Positions 55,207 to 64,000 are shown, counted from the stretch's first letter. The stretch is 64,000 nt of DNA from a gamma proteobacterium HTCC5015 (GCA_000155715.1 DS990598.1:28481-92480); one strand, 5' to 3'. The notes: a model not told the origin generated them from the letters alone. Numbers and translations are program-made.

Positions 55207-55471
55207 GGGCCTGTTACCACAAATTTTATGATCTCTGCTGGAAGCCATTTTCCTGCCCAGCAAGGCAGAAGGAGTGCCGTGTAGTACGTCTACACAAACA
55301 ACTGATAACGCAGCTGGGCGGAAAATAGCTCCAGCCCTTCGGGTTGTGGCTAAAAAAGCGCCACTCATCGTTGCTCGTCGCTCATTTGGATTCACCAAAC
55401 CACGCTCCTTGCGCCTTGATTGGCGCTTTTTTAGTCACAACAGTGACCATCAAATTTGTGGTAACAGGCCC
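55207..55471. mobile_element. 265-bp MITE-like element, copy 1
   Basis: The element has terminal inverted repeats GGGCCTGTTACCACAAATTT at both ends and is flanked by TA on each side (55205-55206 and 55472-55473), as with IS630/Tc1-type insertions. It carries no credible gene. Inside is a hairpin with arms CTAAAAAAGCGCCA/TGGCGCTTTTTTAG, which would act as a two-way terminator. It is repeated, by inspection without mismatch, in inverse orientation at 62797-63061. The side bearing the GTCACAACAGTGAC sequence touches the neighbouring gene's stop. Confidence 0.88.
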
Positions 55472-56346
55472 TAGGGCGTGCGGGAGTGATCATTGAGTTG
55501 CCAATCGAAGTGCTCGGCATCGCTGTGGTCGATGGATTGCAGTCGCCGAGCTAAGCTGGGAAGCGCGTATTGGCGCAAATGGTCAAACAATGGTTCGCCC
55601 TCGCTAAAATCTTCGGCGTACCAGTGGTAGAGGCTGGAAATACTGACGGTGCCGTCTTCGCGGAAGGCAATACCGCGCGGGTGGTTGATAAATTCAAAGG
55701 CCGCCTCGCTCATTAAGCCGCGGCTGTTGTTGGCGGTGTAGGCTTCCTGAGCGAGGTTGGGGCAGCCGATGGCTCCGCAACTGAGGGCGTAGTGAATCAT
55801 GGGATCCCGCCAAATGGGCCGTAGGATACGGTGATGGATGTCGTTCAGAGTGATGGGCTCGCCCTCGATTTCGAGCAGCACAGCATCCCAAGGGCCATTG
55901 CTGAACAAGCCGCTTAGGTCGATGTCTTGGACGCTGTCGACTGGGTAGGCGTCGAGAATGACAGAGGCCAACTGGGCGTTGTAGAGGTTGACCCAATAAG
56001 CCAGTTGTTCACTGCGCCGCAGTTGAGTGACTTTTACAGATTGCAGGGCAGATAAATAGTCTTTTAGCGATTGATGATCACGGGGAGAAACGGCGGCGTA
56101 GTCTAGGTTATGACGATCATCCACTGTGCTATGAACAAACTGGTTGAGAAAATGTTGCCACGGTTGATGATCGATGCTGGCGGGGTTGCGTTCGTCGTGT
56201 TGTGCCCAGTGTTCCCACAAATCAGCGGCGGGCGCTGCGATCACCGAGCTAGCGGCAAAGAGCGCGCTCACAAACAGGGTCAGCTGTGCGTAACAGCGCC
56301 TTATGCGCTGGGTTTGGTTTTCCCGAACAGCCCCTATAGAATCCAT
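55471..56346 (-). CDS. DUF547-domain exported protein
   Basis: The 291-residue protein has an N-terminal signal peptide (about residues 15-38: IRRCYAQLTLFVSALFAASSVIAAPA) and the DUF547 core: AYWVNLYNAQLASVILDAYPVDSVQDI, then DPMIHYALSCGAIGCPNLAQEAY, which retains the conserved Cys and His seen in the family. A hydrolase- or transglutaminase-like activity has been suggested for such folds but is unproven. Its TAG stop is formed by the flanking TA and the first G of the MITE. Confidence 0.88.
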   Translation of the reverse strand: MDSIGAVRENQTQRIRRCYAQLTLFVSALFAASSVIAAPAADLWEHWAQHDERNPASIDHQPWQHFLNQFVHSTVDDRHNLDYAAVSPRDHQSLKDYLSALQSVKVTQLRRSEQLAYWVNLYNAQLASVILDAYPVDSVQDIDLSGLFSNGPWDAVLLEIEGEPITLNDIHHRILRPIWRDPMIHYALSCGAIGCPNLAQEAYTANNSRGLMSEAAFEFINHPRGIAFREDGTVSISSLYHWYAEDFSEGEPLFDHLRQYALPSLARRLQSIDHSDAEHFDWQLNDHSRTP

Positions 56347-56399
56347 CGTTATCTCCCAAATTTTATTTTTATCGCCTTTGTTTAGGGTAGCAAATTATC

Positions 56400-57617
56400 A
56401 TGAATTCATCGGAAAAATCGTCTTCGCGCATCGGCACAGCCCTGTGTGGGGATGCCGCCCGCATGCTCTTATTGGGCAGCGGTGAACTGGGTAAAGAAGT
56501 GGCGATAGAGGCGCAGCGCCTCGGCTTAGAGGTGATTGCTGTAGATCGCTATGCCAACGCGCCTGCCATGCACATTGCCCATCGCAGTCATGTTATCGAT
56601 ATGCTGGATGGCGAGGCCATTCGGTCTGTGGTGGAACGGGAGCGCCCCGATTGGATTGTGCCCGAGATTGAAGCGATTCATACAGAAACCTTGTTAGCGC
56701 TAGAGAGCGAGGGCTGGAATGTCGTGCCTACCGCTCGCGCCACGCGTCTGACGATGGACCGCGAGGGCATTCGCCGCCTCGCCGCCGAAACACTGGGTGT
56801 ACCGACCTCACCCTACCGCTTTGCCGAGAGCTGGCAAGCGTATCGCGACGCAGTGGAGGCGGTTGGCATGCCGTGCGTGGTTAAGCCCGTAATGAGTTCT
56901 TCAGGTAAGGGGCAAAGTACCGTTAAATCTCAGGAGGATATCGACGCGGCTTGGGAGTATGCCCAATCGGGCGGGCGCGCAGGCGCTGGGCGTGTGATTG
57001 TTGAGGGCTTTGTCGACTTTGACTATGAGATCACCTTACTCACAGTGCGTCACCGCGATGGAACGAGCTTTTGCGCTCCGATTGGCCACCGCCAAGAATC
57101 GGGCGACTATCGCGAGTCTTGGCAGCCTCAAGCCATGTCGGAAGCCGCTCTCAGTTCAGCCCAAGATATTGCCCGCAAAGTGACCGACGATCTAGGCGGT
57201 TGGGGTGTATTCGGTGTGGAATTATTTATCAAAGGGGATCGTGCGATTTTTTCAGAGGTTTCACCGCGTCCCCACGATACGGGCTTGGTCACTCTGATCT
57301 CACAAGATCTCTCTGAGTTTGCCCTGCATGTGCGCGCTGTGCTGGGTTTGCCGATCCCCAATATTCATCAACACGGCCCCAGTGCTTCCTGCGCCTTTTT
57401 GCCTGAGGGGCAGAGCGACAATGTGAGTTATACAGGCCTAGAGGCGGCACTTGCCGAGCCCGACACGCAACTTCGACTGTTCGCAAAACCCGCTATCGAT
57501 GGACAGCGGAGAATGGGGGTGGGCTTGGCCAGAGCGGACGACATTCAAACGGCGGTCGACAAAGCCACTCGGGTCATGGCGGCGCTTCGCATGCACAGCG
57601 ATTCCACCACGGCCTAG
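56400..57617 (+). CDS. purT: Formate-dependent phosphoribosylglycinamide formyltransferase
   Basis: PurT formylates GAR from formate and ATP, an alternative to the folate-dependent PurN. The 405-residue ATP-grasp protein reads [82 protein letters not shown] and [16 protein letters not shown]. The N-terminus has about 20 extra residues before the Rossmann motif; a later internal start is possible. Divergent from the DUF547 gene. Confidence 0.95.
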   Translation: MNSSEKSSSRIGTALCGDAARMLLLGSGELGKEVAIEAQRLGLEVIAVDRYANAPAMHIAHRSHVIDMLDGEAIRSVVERERPDWIVPEIEAIHTETLLALESEGWNVVPTARATRLTMDREGIRRLAAETLGVPTSPYRFAESWQAYRDAVEAVGMPCVVKPVMSSSGKGQSTVKSQEDIDAAWEYAQSGGRAGAGRVIVEGFVDFDYEITLLTVRHRDGTSFCAPIGHRQESGDYRESWQPQAMSEAALSSAQDIARKVTDDLGGWGVFGVELFIKGDRAIFSEVSPRPHDTGLVTLISQDLSEFALHVRAVLGLPIPNIHQHGPSASCAFLPEGQSDNVSYTGLEAALAEPDTQLRLFAKPAIDGQRRMGVGLARADDIQTAVDKATRVMAALRMHSDSTTA

Positions 57618-57645
57618 CTTTAAACGGTGCGGCGCGCAAGCCTAA

Positions 57646-59112
57646 TTACTCGCTCAATAGGGTTCGGTTTCGGCCTTGGGATTTGGCTTGGTAAAGGGCG
57701 GTGTCGGCGCGCTGAATCAAGGCTTCAATCACGGTTTTCATGTCGCTGTCTGGCGGCAGCGCAGACGCGGGGTCGAGTAGCGCCACACCTAGGCTAGCGG
57801 TGATTGGACGGTCTAAGTCGCTGATTTCCTCAATCGCCGTACGCAGGCGCTCGGCTACTTGCAAAGCCTCTTGAGCCGTAGTGGAGGGCAGGTAGAGTGC
57901 AAACTCTTCGCCGCCGTAGCGACTGGCCAAATCGTATTCTCTAGGCGAGTGTTTGAGAATGCTGCCGACCCGTTTGAGAGCCTCGTCTCCCGCCAAGTGG
58001 CCGTATTGATCGTTAAACGATTTAAAGTGATCGACATCCAGTAGAACATAGGCCAGCGGTTGCTGCTGTCTTTGGCAGTAGGCGATGGCTGTGCTGAGCC
58101 GCTCCATAAAGTAGCGGCGGGTGGCGAGTTGGGTAAGTGGGTCTGTGTTGGCCAGCGTCGCCAGTTCGATATTTTTTTCTTCCAGCTCTATTTGCCGCTG
58201 CTCCAGTGCCTTAGAGGATTCTACCTGTTGCGTGATGTCCTGAACTTGAGACACGAAATGCTGGGGCGATCCTTGATCTGGCGTTCTAATGAGCGCCACA
58301 GACAAGCGCCCCCACACCGTGTGTCCATCGCGGTGAAAATAGCGCTTGTCGATGGTGTAGTGAGTCTCTTCGCCATTGAGCAGTTTTTGCACCTGTTGGA
58401 GGTCCGAGTAGAGATCGTCGGGGTGGGTCAGCGTTTGGAAGTCGGTTTCTAGCAGCGCTTTTTCTGAATAGCCCAGCATGTGGCGCAGAGCGGGATTGAC
58501 GCGCAGCCAGCGGCCCTCGAGACTGACCAAGGCCATACCGATGGCGGCGGCCTCAAACGCGCCTTCAAACTGTTCTACGCTGTTTTTTAGCTCGTGCAGC
58601 GCCTGATTTCTCTGTCGCTCTAGTTGATCGCGTTCGATGGTGCGCCCCAGCGCCAGTGCCATGAGTTCAATCCACTCGATCTCCCAGCGCGAAAATGACT
58701 GCGGGCGGGGTTCCGGCGAGCTGAAATTCAGTGTGCCGTAGCGCTGGCCAAATACCCAGATAGACGTCGAGATATAACTTTCCAGACCAAAACTTTCGTA
58801 GGTGGGGTGCCGATCCTTGGCGGGCAGGTCACCCATGTGATCGATGGAAATGGTGCGATCTTTTTCAACCACTAAGGCGCAGTAGGTATCGCCGAGTGGA
58901 TAGGCTGTGCCCGCATCGATATGCGTGCTGGCGAGCACCGTGTAGGTGTTGTCGATGATGCGGCTGACAATACCGATGTCTAGGCCAAAGGCTTGTTGGC
59001 CTAAGGCTAAATACTGTTGATACAAGCTCTCAAAATTATCAAAGGGTTCGAGCGCCAAATTGTGTAGGCGGTGCAACACCTCTTCGTGTAATGATTGTGG
59101 TGAATGGGGCAC
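57646..59112 (-). CDS. Diguanylate cyclase with GAF and PAS sensor domains
   Basis: The enzyme would make cyclic di-GMP from GTP. The 488-residue protein has a GAF domain (about residues 15-165, IVSRIIDNTYTVLASTHI), a PAS domain (about 180-300, EGRWLRVNPALRHMLGYSEKALLETDFQTLTHPDDL with a PAC tail), a coiled linker and a GGEEF domain (from DPLTQLATRRYFMERL). The active site is intact GGEEF at 400-404, and an inhibitory RxxD (Arg391-Asp394) stands exactly five residues before it, so product inhibition is expected. No membrane segment; soluble. Transcribed toward purT. Confidence 0.93.
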   Translation of the reverse strand: MPHSPQSLHEEVLHRLHNLALEPFDNFESLYQQYLALGQQAFGLDIGIVSRIIDNTYTVLASTHIDAGTAYPLGDTYCALVVEKDRTISIDHMGDLPAKDRHPTYESFGLESYISTSIWVFGQRYGTLNFSSPEPRPQSFSRWEIEWIELMALALGRTIERDQLERQRNQALHELKNSVEQFEGAFEAAAIGMALVSLEGRWLRVNPALRHMLGYSEKALLETDFQTLTHPDDLYSDLQQVQKLLNGEETHYTIDKRYFHRDGHTVWGRLSVALIRTPDQGSPQHFVSQVQDITQQVESSKALEQRQIELEEKNIELATLANTDPLTQLATRRYFMERLSTAIAYCQRQQQPLAYVLLDVDHFKSFNDQYGHLAGDEALKRVGSILKHSPREYDLASRYGGEEFALYLPSTTAQEALQVAERLRTAIEEISDLDRPITASLGVALLDPASALPPDSDMKTVIEALIQRADTALYQAKSQGRNRTLLSE

Positions 59113-59203
59113 GGCAATGTGTCCTCGGCTTTGTTATATTTAGCCTAGCCTGTGTGACGCTTTTCAGGCTAGCATGTTTTTTTGCTGTGTATAGGAATTT
59201 GTA

Positions 59204-60496
59204 ATGACTGCATCACTCCACTCCGAGTTGGTACTGCCCTGCGGCGCGATATTGCCAAATCGCATTGCGAAAGCGGCTATGACAGAGGGCATGGCGGATG
59301 TTAAAGACAATCCCACCCAAGCACTGGCCAACCTCTATCACACTTGGTCTGAAGGCGGAGCGGGGCTGTTAATTACCGGCAATGTAATGATTGATCGGCG
59401 CTATTTAGAGCGCCCGGGCAATGTCGTGCTGGAAGACGATCAGGCCATGCCAGCACTGCGACGCTGGGCGGCGGCGGGAACTGCGGCGGGCAATCACCTG
59501 TGGATGCAGATTTCCCACCCCGGTCGACAGTGCGCTCGCATTGTCTCCAGCCAGCCGGTTTCGCCTTCTGATGTTCAGTTGAAAATGCTGGGTAATTTCG
59601 CTCAGCCGCGCGCTATGACACAAGCGGAGATTGAAGCGGCGATTGCGGGATATGCCCGCACAGCGACCTTAGCCAAAGAGGGCGGTTTTACGGGGGTTCA
59701 AATACACGCGGCACATGGCTATTTAATTAGCCAGTTTTTGTCGCCGACGACGAATCGCCGCAGTGATGACTGGGGCGGCAGTCTAGAGCATCGTGCGCGC
59801 TTTTTACTGCGAGTCGTTGCCGCCGTGCGCGAGGCTGTGGGCAGCGAGTTTCCCATTGGTGTCAAATTGAATTCAGCGGATTTTCAGCGCGGTGGCTTTT
59901 CTCTGGAGGACAGCGCGCAGGTCGCTTCCTGGCTGAGCGAGGCGGGTATCGATCTGTTGGAGATTTCCGGTGGAACCTACGAACAGCTGCGTTTGTTGGG
60001 CCACGGTGATGACGACTCTCAAGATCGCGATGTGCGTCAAAGCACGCGCCAGCGCGAGGCCTATTTTTTGGACTACGCTCAACGAATTCGCCAGTCGTGT
60101 TCTGTGCCCCTTATGGTAACGGGCGGTTTTCGCTCGCGTTTAACCATGACGGAGGCACTTGCTAACGAGGAACTGGAAGTCATCGGTTTGGCGAGGCCGC
60201 TGTGTGGCGATCCGGTGATTGCTCGCTATCTGATCGGGGGGCAAGTGGACTATGCACCCGCCTACGAGCAGGATTTAAAACTAGGCACGGGATTATTGGG
60301 GCCTGCGAGTCCGATTCCGTTATTTAAAGTGATCAATGTGCAGGGCGAAGTCGCTTGGTTTTATCACCAAATGCTCCAGCTCGCGCAGCTTAAATCGCCT
60401 GAGCGCGGTTTGACGGTACTGCCCGCCTTTCTAAAACACATGGCGCGCGAATACTTCATCGGCTTTCGCCGACGCTGGCATTTGCGTGGTAGTTGA
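59204..60496 (+). CDS. NADH:flavin oxidoreductase (old yellow enzyme family)
   Basis: The 430-residue TIM-barrel flavoprotein has LPNRIAKAAMTEGMAD, GFTGVQIHAAHGYLISQFLSPTTNRRSDDWGGSLEHRARFLLRVV and an FMN-binding VTGGFRSRLTMTEAL, typical of the OYE/YqjM-like group. A C-terminal extension of about 60 residues beyond the barrel lacks the iron-sulfur and second flavin domains of the larger reductases. The substrate is unknown. Confidence 0.88.
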   Translation: MTASLHSELVLPCGAILPNRIAKAAMTEGMADVKDNPTQALANLYHTWSEGGAGLLITGNVMIDRRYLERPGNVVLEDDQAMPALRRWAAAGTAAGNHLWMQISHPGRQCARIVSSQPVSPSDVQLKMLGNFAQPRAMTQAEIEAAIAGYARTATLAKEGGFTGVQIHAAHGYLISQFLSPTTNRRSDDWGGSLEHRARFLLRVVAAVREAVGSEFPIGVKLNSADFQRGGFSLEDSAQVASWLSEAGIDLLEISGGTYEQLRLLGHGDDDSQDRDVRQSTRQREAYFLDYAQRIRQSCSVPLMVTGGFRSRLTMTEALANEELEVIGLARPLCGDPVIARYLIGGQVDYAPAYEQDLKLGTGLLGPASPIPLFKVINVQGEVAWFYHQMLQLAQLKSPERGLTVLPAFLKHMAREYFIGFRRRWHLRGS

Positions 60497-60754
60497 TTGA
60501 AGCAATCGCCTCCTAGCAAACCATCTCCATCCCCCCTCTCCCCTTCGCGGGAGAGGGGTCAGGGGAGAGGGGGCACGCATGTCGATAGCAAAGTCGCTGA
60601 AAAATCGTCGTTGCGAGGAGGCGCAGCCGACGCGGCCATCTGTTGGTGTTCGCTTGTTTTAAAGCGCCTACTGTTTAGGGCGCCATCTTGATTAGGCTCT
60701 GCGAGCTCTGTGTCCTCCGTGGCCCCTGTGTTTTTTACCCCGACTTAATCTGGG
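60497..60754. repeat. Gene-free gap with two dispersed repeats
   Basis: A CCCCTCTCCCC/GGGAGAGGGG hairpin lies at 60531-60573, with a second AGGGGAGAGGG behind it. A GTTGCGAGGAGGCG...GACGCGGCCATCTG element lies at about 60610-60645. CTCTGTGTCCTCCGTGGCCC (60707-60726) is a reverse-strand relative of the phrase after ogt (7010-7024). Confidence 0.6.
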
Positions 60755-61654
60755 TCAACGCTTTTTGGGATAAAAGGGAGCCTCTTGTGGATTGGGACGT
60801 TTTTTAAAGCGCTTGTAGTTCCAAGCGTATTGTTCTGGACATGCTCGAATCATTTTTTCGTAAGTGCGGTTGAGCGCTGTGGCGGCGACGATCTTGTCGT
60901 CACTGGTAAGGCCGTCCTCGGGTTTTCCGAAGGTTAAATCGTAACCGCCGCCATTGGGCAGGCGTTTGACGGTGGCGGTAATAACGGCGGCGCCGCTGCG
61001 CTTGGCGAGATTTTGTAAGAGGACGGTCGTCAGTGTGGGAATATTAAAAAAGGGCGCAAATACACCGTGCTGGCGCTCGGGTTGTTGATCCGTTAGAAGG
61101 GCGACAAGGCCGCCTTCGGTAACAGTTTTTTCAAAGGCAATGAGTCCCTTCTTAGACACATATTCGACGTGCCCGCCCGCCCGTTCGCGGCCCTCCGTTA
61201 CGATTTTGTCGATGGCGGGCTTGCCAAAACTGCGAGCGAGAAAGGTTCCTTCAAAGTGGTGACCAAGATAGGTCGCTAATACTTCCCACTGACCGAGGTG
61301 GGCGATCATAATAATGACGCCGCGACCTTCTTTGAGGGGCTGTTGCACAAGCTCGTGGCCTTGGCAGTGGCGAATTTCTCGCAATACCTCGTCGGCGGGG
61401 TGAGTCCACACCCACAAGCCCTCTAGGGCGTTGCTGCCGATTTGCACGAGGCTTTCACGCCAGAGCTTTTTCTGTGCTTCGGCACTCAACTCGGGGAAGC
61501 AGGCCTCGATATTGCGCTGGGCAGTGGCGCGATCCCGCCGACTGAGGATTGCGTAGAGGTGGCCAATAAGTCGACCCAGCTTGGCGATATGGGGGTAGGA
61601 GAGGTGGCCGATCCAGCGCGCCACCATTGGTGCCACATGTTCTTCAATGCGCAT
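60755..61654 (-). CDS. lpxL: Lipid A biosynthesis lauroyl acyltransferase (LpxL/HtrB type)
   Basis: This inner-membrane-associated enzyme adds a secondary acyl chain to Kdo2-lipid IVA. The 299-residue protein has the acyltransferase motif HLGQWE (the H-x4-D/E signature), QQPERQHGVFAPFFNIPTLT, and YAWNYKRFKKRP near the end, as in LpxL/LpxM proteins. LpxL versus LpxM or LpxP cannot be decided by eye. Divergent from dinB with a 69-base gap. Confidence 0.87.
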   Translation of the reverse strand: MRIEEHVAPMVARWIGHLSYPHIAKLGRLIGHLYAILSRRDRATAQRNIEACFPELSAEAQKKLWRESLVQIGSNALEGLWVWTHPADEVLREIRHCQGHELVQQPLKEGRGVIIMIAHLGQWEVLATYLGHHFEGTFLARSFGKPAIDKIVTEGRERAGGHVEYVSKKGLIAFEKTVTEGGLVALLTDQQPERQHGVFAPFFNIPTLTTVLLQNLAKRSGAAVITATVKRLPNGGGYDLTFGKPEDGLTSDDKIVAATALNRTYEKMIRACPEQYAWNYKRFKKRPNPQEAPFYPKKR

Positions 61655-61723
61655 TACACTATGCTCTTGGTGAATTCTGATGAACTCAATTTAACAACGG
61701 TATAAGACGGCGATAGTAGCAGC

Positions 61724-62797
61724 GTGCGCAAGATTATTCATATCGATATGGATGCCTTTTTCGCTTCTGTGGAACAGCGCGACAACCCCGAGTGGCGGGG
61801 CTTGCCCGTCGTTGTGGGGGGCGCGCCCAGCCGCCGCGGTGTGGTAGCGGCGGCGAGTTACGAAGCGCGGCGCTTTGGCATTCGCTCGGCGATGTCTAGC
61901 GCTAGAGCGTTGCAGCGCTGCCCCCATGTGGTGTTTGTCCCGCCGCGTTTCGAGGTGTATCGCGCGGTGTCTGAGCAGATTCATGGCATTTTTGCTCAGT
62001 ACACTGACATGATAGAGCCGCTGTCACTGGACGAGGCCTACTTGGATGTGAGTGCCTGTGATGTGTTGGGAGGATCGGCGACTCGCATTGCCGAGGCCTT
62101 GCGAGCCGATATTTTCCGTGCGACGCAGCTAACCGCTTCAGCCGGTGTTTCATACAATAAATTTCTGGCCAAAATGGCCTCAGATCAAAACAAACCGGAT
62201 GGTTTGTGCGTTATTCATCCCCAGCGGGGCGAGGCGTTTGTTGGCGAGCTACCAATTGGCGATTTTCACGGCGTGGGGCCTGCTACTGAGAAGAAAATGC
62301 AGCAATGGGGAATTCGTACAGGAGCCGACCTACGCAAAAAATCCCGCGAGTGGCTGGCCGCACACTTCGGTAAGTCAGCGGGGTATTACTATGATATTGC
62401 GCGAGGTGTTGATGAGCGCCCCGTGCGGACTCATCGAATACGTAAGTCTATTGGTTCCGAAACGACATTCGCCCAAGATTTAAACCGTGAAGCTGCGATG
62501 TTGGCGGTTTTGGAACAACGGCTTGAGAAGGTCTTGCTGCAACTTGAAAAAAAGCGATGGAATGCTAGGACATTGACCGTCAAAGTGAAATACGCCGACT
62601 TTACCCAAGTCACTCGTAGTAAAAGTCTCGATGAGCCCAGCCACGGTGTAAGCGCGTTTCGCCGACAGTTGCCCGAGTTGCTGCGCAGTACCGAGGCGCG
62701 TAGTAAGCCCGTGAGGTTGCTGGGCGTCACGTTGTCTAATCTGTCTCCGCAAGCGGATAGCTCGGAAGAGGAGCCCAGCCAATATCCCTTGTTTTAG
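61724..62797 (+). CDS. dinB: DNA polymerase IV
   Basis: DinB is the Y-family translesion polymerase. The 357-residue protein begins (GTG) MRKIIHIDMDAFFASVEQRDNPEWRG with the first catalytic aspartates. The SLDEAYLDVS motif carries the second pair, SAGVSYNKFLAKMASDQNKPDGL and the little-finger domain follow. The protein ends SEEEPSQYPLF and the TAG stop is made of the MITE target TA plus the element's first G. The C-terminus is close to the usual length (about 350) but lacks a clear clamp-binding motif of the QxxLF type other than QYPLF, which matches it loosely. Confidence 0.95.
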   Translation: MRKIIHIDMDAFFASVEQRDNPEWRGLPVVVGGAPSRRGVVAAASYEARRFGIRSAMSSARALQRCPHVVFVPPRFEVYRAVSEQIHGIFAQYTDMIEPLSLDEAYLDVSACDVLGGSATRIAEALRADIFRATQLTASAGVSYNKFLAKMASDQNKPDGLCVIHPQRGEAFVGELPIGDFHGVGPATEKKMQQWGIRTGADLRKKSREWLAAHFGKSAGYYYDIARGVDERPVRTHRIRKSIGSETTFAQDLNREAAMLAVLEQRLEKVLLQLEKKRWNARTLTVKVKYADFTQVTRSKSLDEPSHGVSAFRRQLPELLRSTEARSKPVRLLGVTLSNLSPQADSSEEEPSQYPLF

Positions 62798-63061
62798 GGC
62801 CTGTTACCACAAATTTGATGGTCACTGTTGTGACTAAAAAAGCGCCAATCAAGGCGCAAGGAGCGTGGTTTGGTGAATCCAAATGAGCGACGAGCAACGA
62901 TGAGTGGCGCTTTTTTAGCCACAACCCGAAGGGCTGGAGCTATTTTCCGCCCAGCTGCGTTATCAGTCGTTTGTGTAGACGTACTACACGGCACTCCTTC
63001 TGCCTTGCTGGGCAGGAAAATGGCTTCCAGCAGAGATCATAAAATTTGTGGTAACAGGCCC
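62797..63061. mobile_element. 265-bp MITE-like element, copy 2 (inverted)
   Basis: Reverse complement of copy 1 at 55207-55471, with the same length and, by inspection, the same sequence. Terminal inverted repeats GGGCCTGTTACCACAAATTT, flanking TA dinucleotides (62795-62796 and 63062-63063), and an internal terminator-like hairpin (arms AAAAAAGCGCCA/TGGCGCTTTTTT at about 62834-62918). The end that touches dinB is the same end that touches the DUF547 gene in copy 1. Confidence 0.88.
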
Positions 63062-63133
63062 TAGGGCGATCAATACCACCTAACTCTAGTCTAGTGGCGC
63101 TGGTATAATGATGGCCGATTTTAAGGAGCCGTG

Positions 63134-63625
63134 ATGAACTTTGATATTGATAACAGTGATCCTATTCACAGCCCCCACCACTACTTAAAAGTGGCAGAGC
63201 ACTTTGTCGATGATGTGCCACATTGTCGCGATCTTGGTGTGAGCGTCGTCGAGGCCAAGCATGGAGAAGTGCTGCTCAAACTGCCCTACCGCGAAGATTT
63301 ACTCGGCGACACCGAGCGCGGCTTAATTCACGGCGGCGTGCTGACCTCGTTGATTGATAACGCCAGCGGTTTATCGGTGTTCTGCTCACTGCCTGAAATG
63401 GAGGCGATCGCGACGCTCGATTTGCGCCTCGACAACATGCGTCCCGGCGTGGCAGGCGAAGATATCTACGCCTGGGCGCGCTGCTATCGGCTCACTTCAC
63501 AAGTCGCTTTTGTTCGCTCGGTGGCCTATCAACAGCGCCACTTGCCGTTGGCGACCAGCAGTTCGGCGTTTATGCGGGCCTCCAGTAATAAATCGTTTAT
63601 GTCCAATAAAAAGGGGCAGTCATGA
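63134..63625 (+). CDS. PaaI-family hotdog thioesterase 1
   Basis: The 163-residue protein has the hotdog-fold signature GLIHGGVLTSLIDNASGLSV, with the His-Gly-Gly and the catalytic Asp typical of acyl-CoA thioesterases. ATG at 63134 chosen (six bases after AAGGAG); a GTG one codon earlier is possible. Overlaps the next gene (ATGA). Confidence 0.88.
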   Translation: MNFDIDNSDPIHSPHHYLKVAEHFVDDVPHCRDLGVSVVEAKHGEVLLKLPYREDLLGDTERGLIHGGVLTSLIDNASGLSVFCSLPEMEAIATLDLRLDNMRPGVAGEDIYAWARCYRLTSQVAFVRSVAYQQRHLPLATSSSAFMRASSNKSFMSNKKGQS

Positions 63626-64000
63626 GTTTAAGCAGTGCTTTACAACAGGCCCGTGATGGCGGTGAATTTGATAGCTTGTCTCAGGAAATTCCCTACGCTC
63701 GCTATTTGGGGATTGGTATGCAGCGAGACGATCGTGGACTCATTTTTGAATTGCCTTTTCAGGAAAAACTCATCGGCAATCACTTGTTGCCAGCGCTACA
63801 CGGCGGTGTGGTGGCCGGCTTCATGGAACACAGCGCACTGCTGCACTTAATGGTAGAGCAAGCACAAAACCGCTTGCCCAAAACCGTGGACTTTTCGCTG
63901 GACTACTTGCGGTCAGCGGGCGCCAAAAACACCTATGCGCGCTGTGAAGTGACACGCCAAGGGCGGCGCGTGGCCCATGTGCAGATCGTTTGTTGGCAGG
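63622..64000 (+). CDS. PaaI-family hotdog thioesterase 2 (3' end outside window)
   Basis: The frame MSLSSALQQARDGGEFDSLSQEIPYARYLG runs to the window edge without a stop. PALHGGVVAGFMEHSALLHLM is the hotdog motif again (HGGV with Glu in place of the usual Asp). It overlaps the stop of thioesterase 1 and reads as its tandem relative, so the pair may form a heteromer. At least 126 residues are visible. Confidence 0.87.
   Translation, partial: MSLSSALQQARDGGEFDSLSQEIPYARYLGIGMQRDDRGLIFELPFQEKLIGNHLLPALHGGVVAGFMEHSALLHLMVEQAQNRLPKTVDFSLDYLRSAGAKNTYARCEVTRQGRRVAHVQIVCWQ

Noticed and set aside
55204-55474. Two 64-66-codon open frames, present identically in both MITE copies
   Set aside because: They run across the terminal repeats and the internal hairpin, have no ribosome binding sites, and both strands are open. 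Identity between copies reflects the element, not protein selection.

Overview
The window reads as a chromosomal segment of a marine or salt-adapted gammaproteobacterium. The evidence is gene order and content: rpsP-rimM-trmD-rplS, pcnB-folK-deoxynucleoside kinase-panB-panC-panD-pgi, purE-purK, dinB, an LpxL-type acyltransferase, rlmM and ycgL, plus an ectoine-degradation operon. A Cellvibrionales-like or Pseudomonas-like lineage is my inference; no rRNA, tRNA or CRISPR array was seen.

Layout. 1-4.1 kb: the 3' part of recQ, then the ribosomal protein/tRNA methylation operon ending in a clear terminator. 4.7-9.3 kb: an exported helical-repeat-like protein coupled to a DNA alkyl-repair protein, then htpG behind a near-consensus heat-shock (sigma-32) promoter. 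9.4-12.8 kb: an iron-uptake pair (TonB-dependent receptor, PepSY membrane protein) behind a Fur box. 13.9-19.1 kb: a four-gene ectoine catabolic operon in the order doeB-doeD-doeA-doeC. 19.5-22.9 kb: a PspA/YiaAB-type envelope-stress operon facing an XRE regulator across a short region with two perfect inverted repeats. 22.9-29.9 kb: oxidoreductase, rlmM, ycgL, an RND exporter, an FAD enzyme and Hsp15. 29.9-31.7 kb: amtB-glnK behind an NtrC box and a sigma-54 promoter.

31.7-46.6 kb is an accessory island. It holds a secreted 2515-residue YD-repeat/RHS protein with teneurin-like architecture (Ig-like, carboxypeptidase-regulatory, NHL and YD segments). Behind it lie two displaced RHS C-terminal cassettes, each with a different tip and a different small gene behind it, then RHS scraps, then a hipBA toxin-antitoxin pair with paired operators. 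The island is flanked by dense non-coding repeats. 46.6-53.0 kb returns to core genes. 53.5-64 kb carries purK/purE, purT, a GAF-PAS-GGEEF diguanylate cyclase, a flavin oxidoreductase, a lauroyl acyltransferase, dinB and a thioesterase pair.

The non-coding DNA is unusually structured. Two 265-bp non-autonomous elements (MITE-like) with matching ends lie in opposite orientation. Each abuts the 3' end of a gene so that the target TA plus the element's first G form that gene's TAG stop codon; a decayed relative may sit between pcnB and folK. Several families of dispersed palindromic repeats fill the long gaps. One family (arms of the type CCCTCTCCC/GGGAGAGGG) is also embedded in frame in the YD-repeat protein, and another shows a paired base change between its two arms. 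All functional assignments rest on reading motifs and context by eye; no database search was run.
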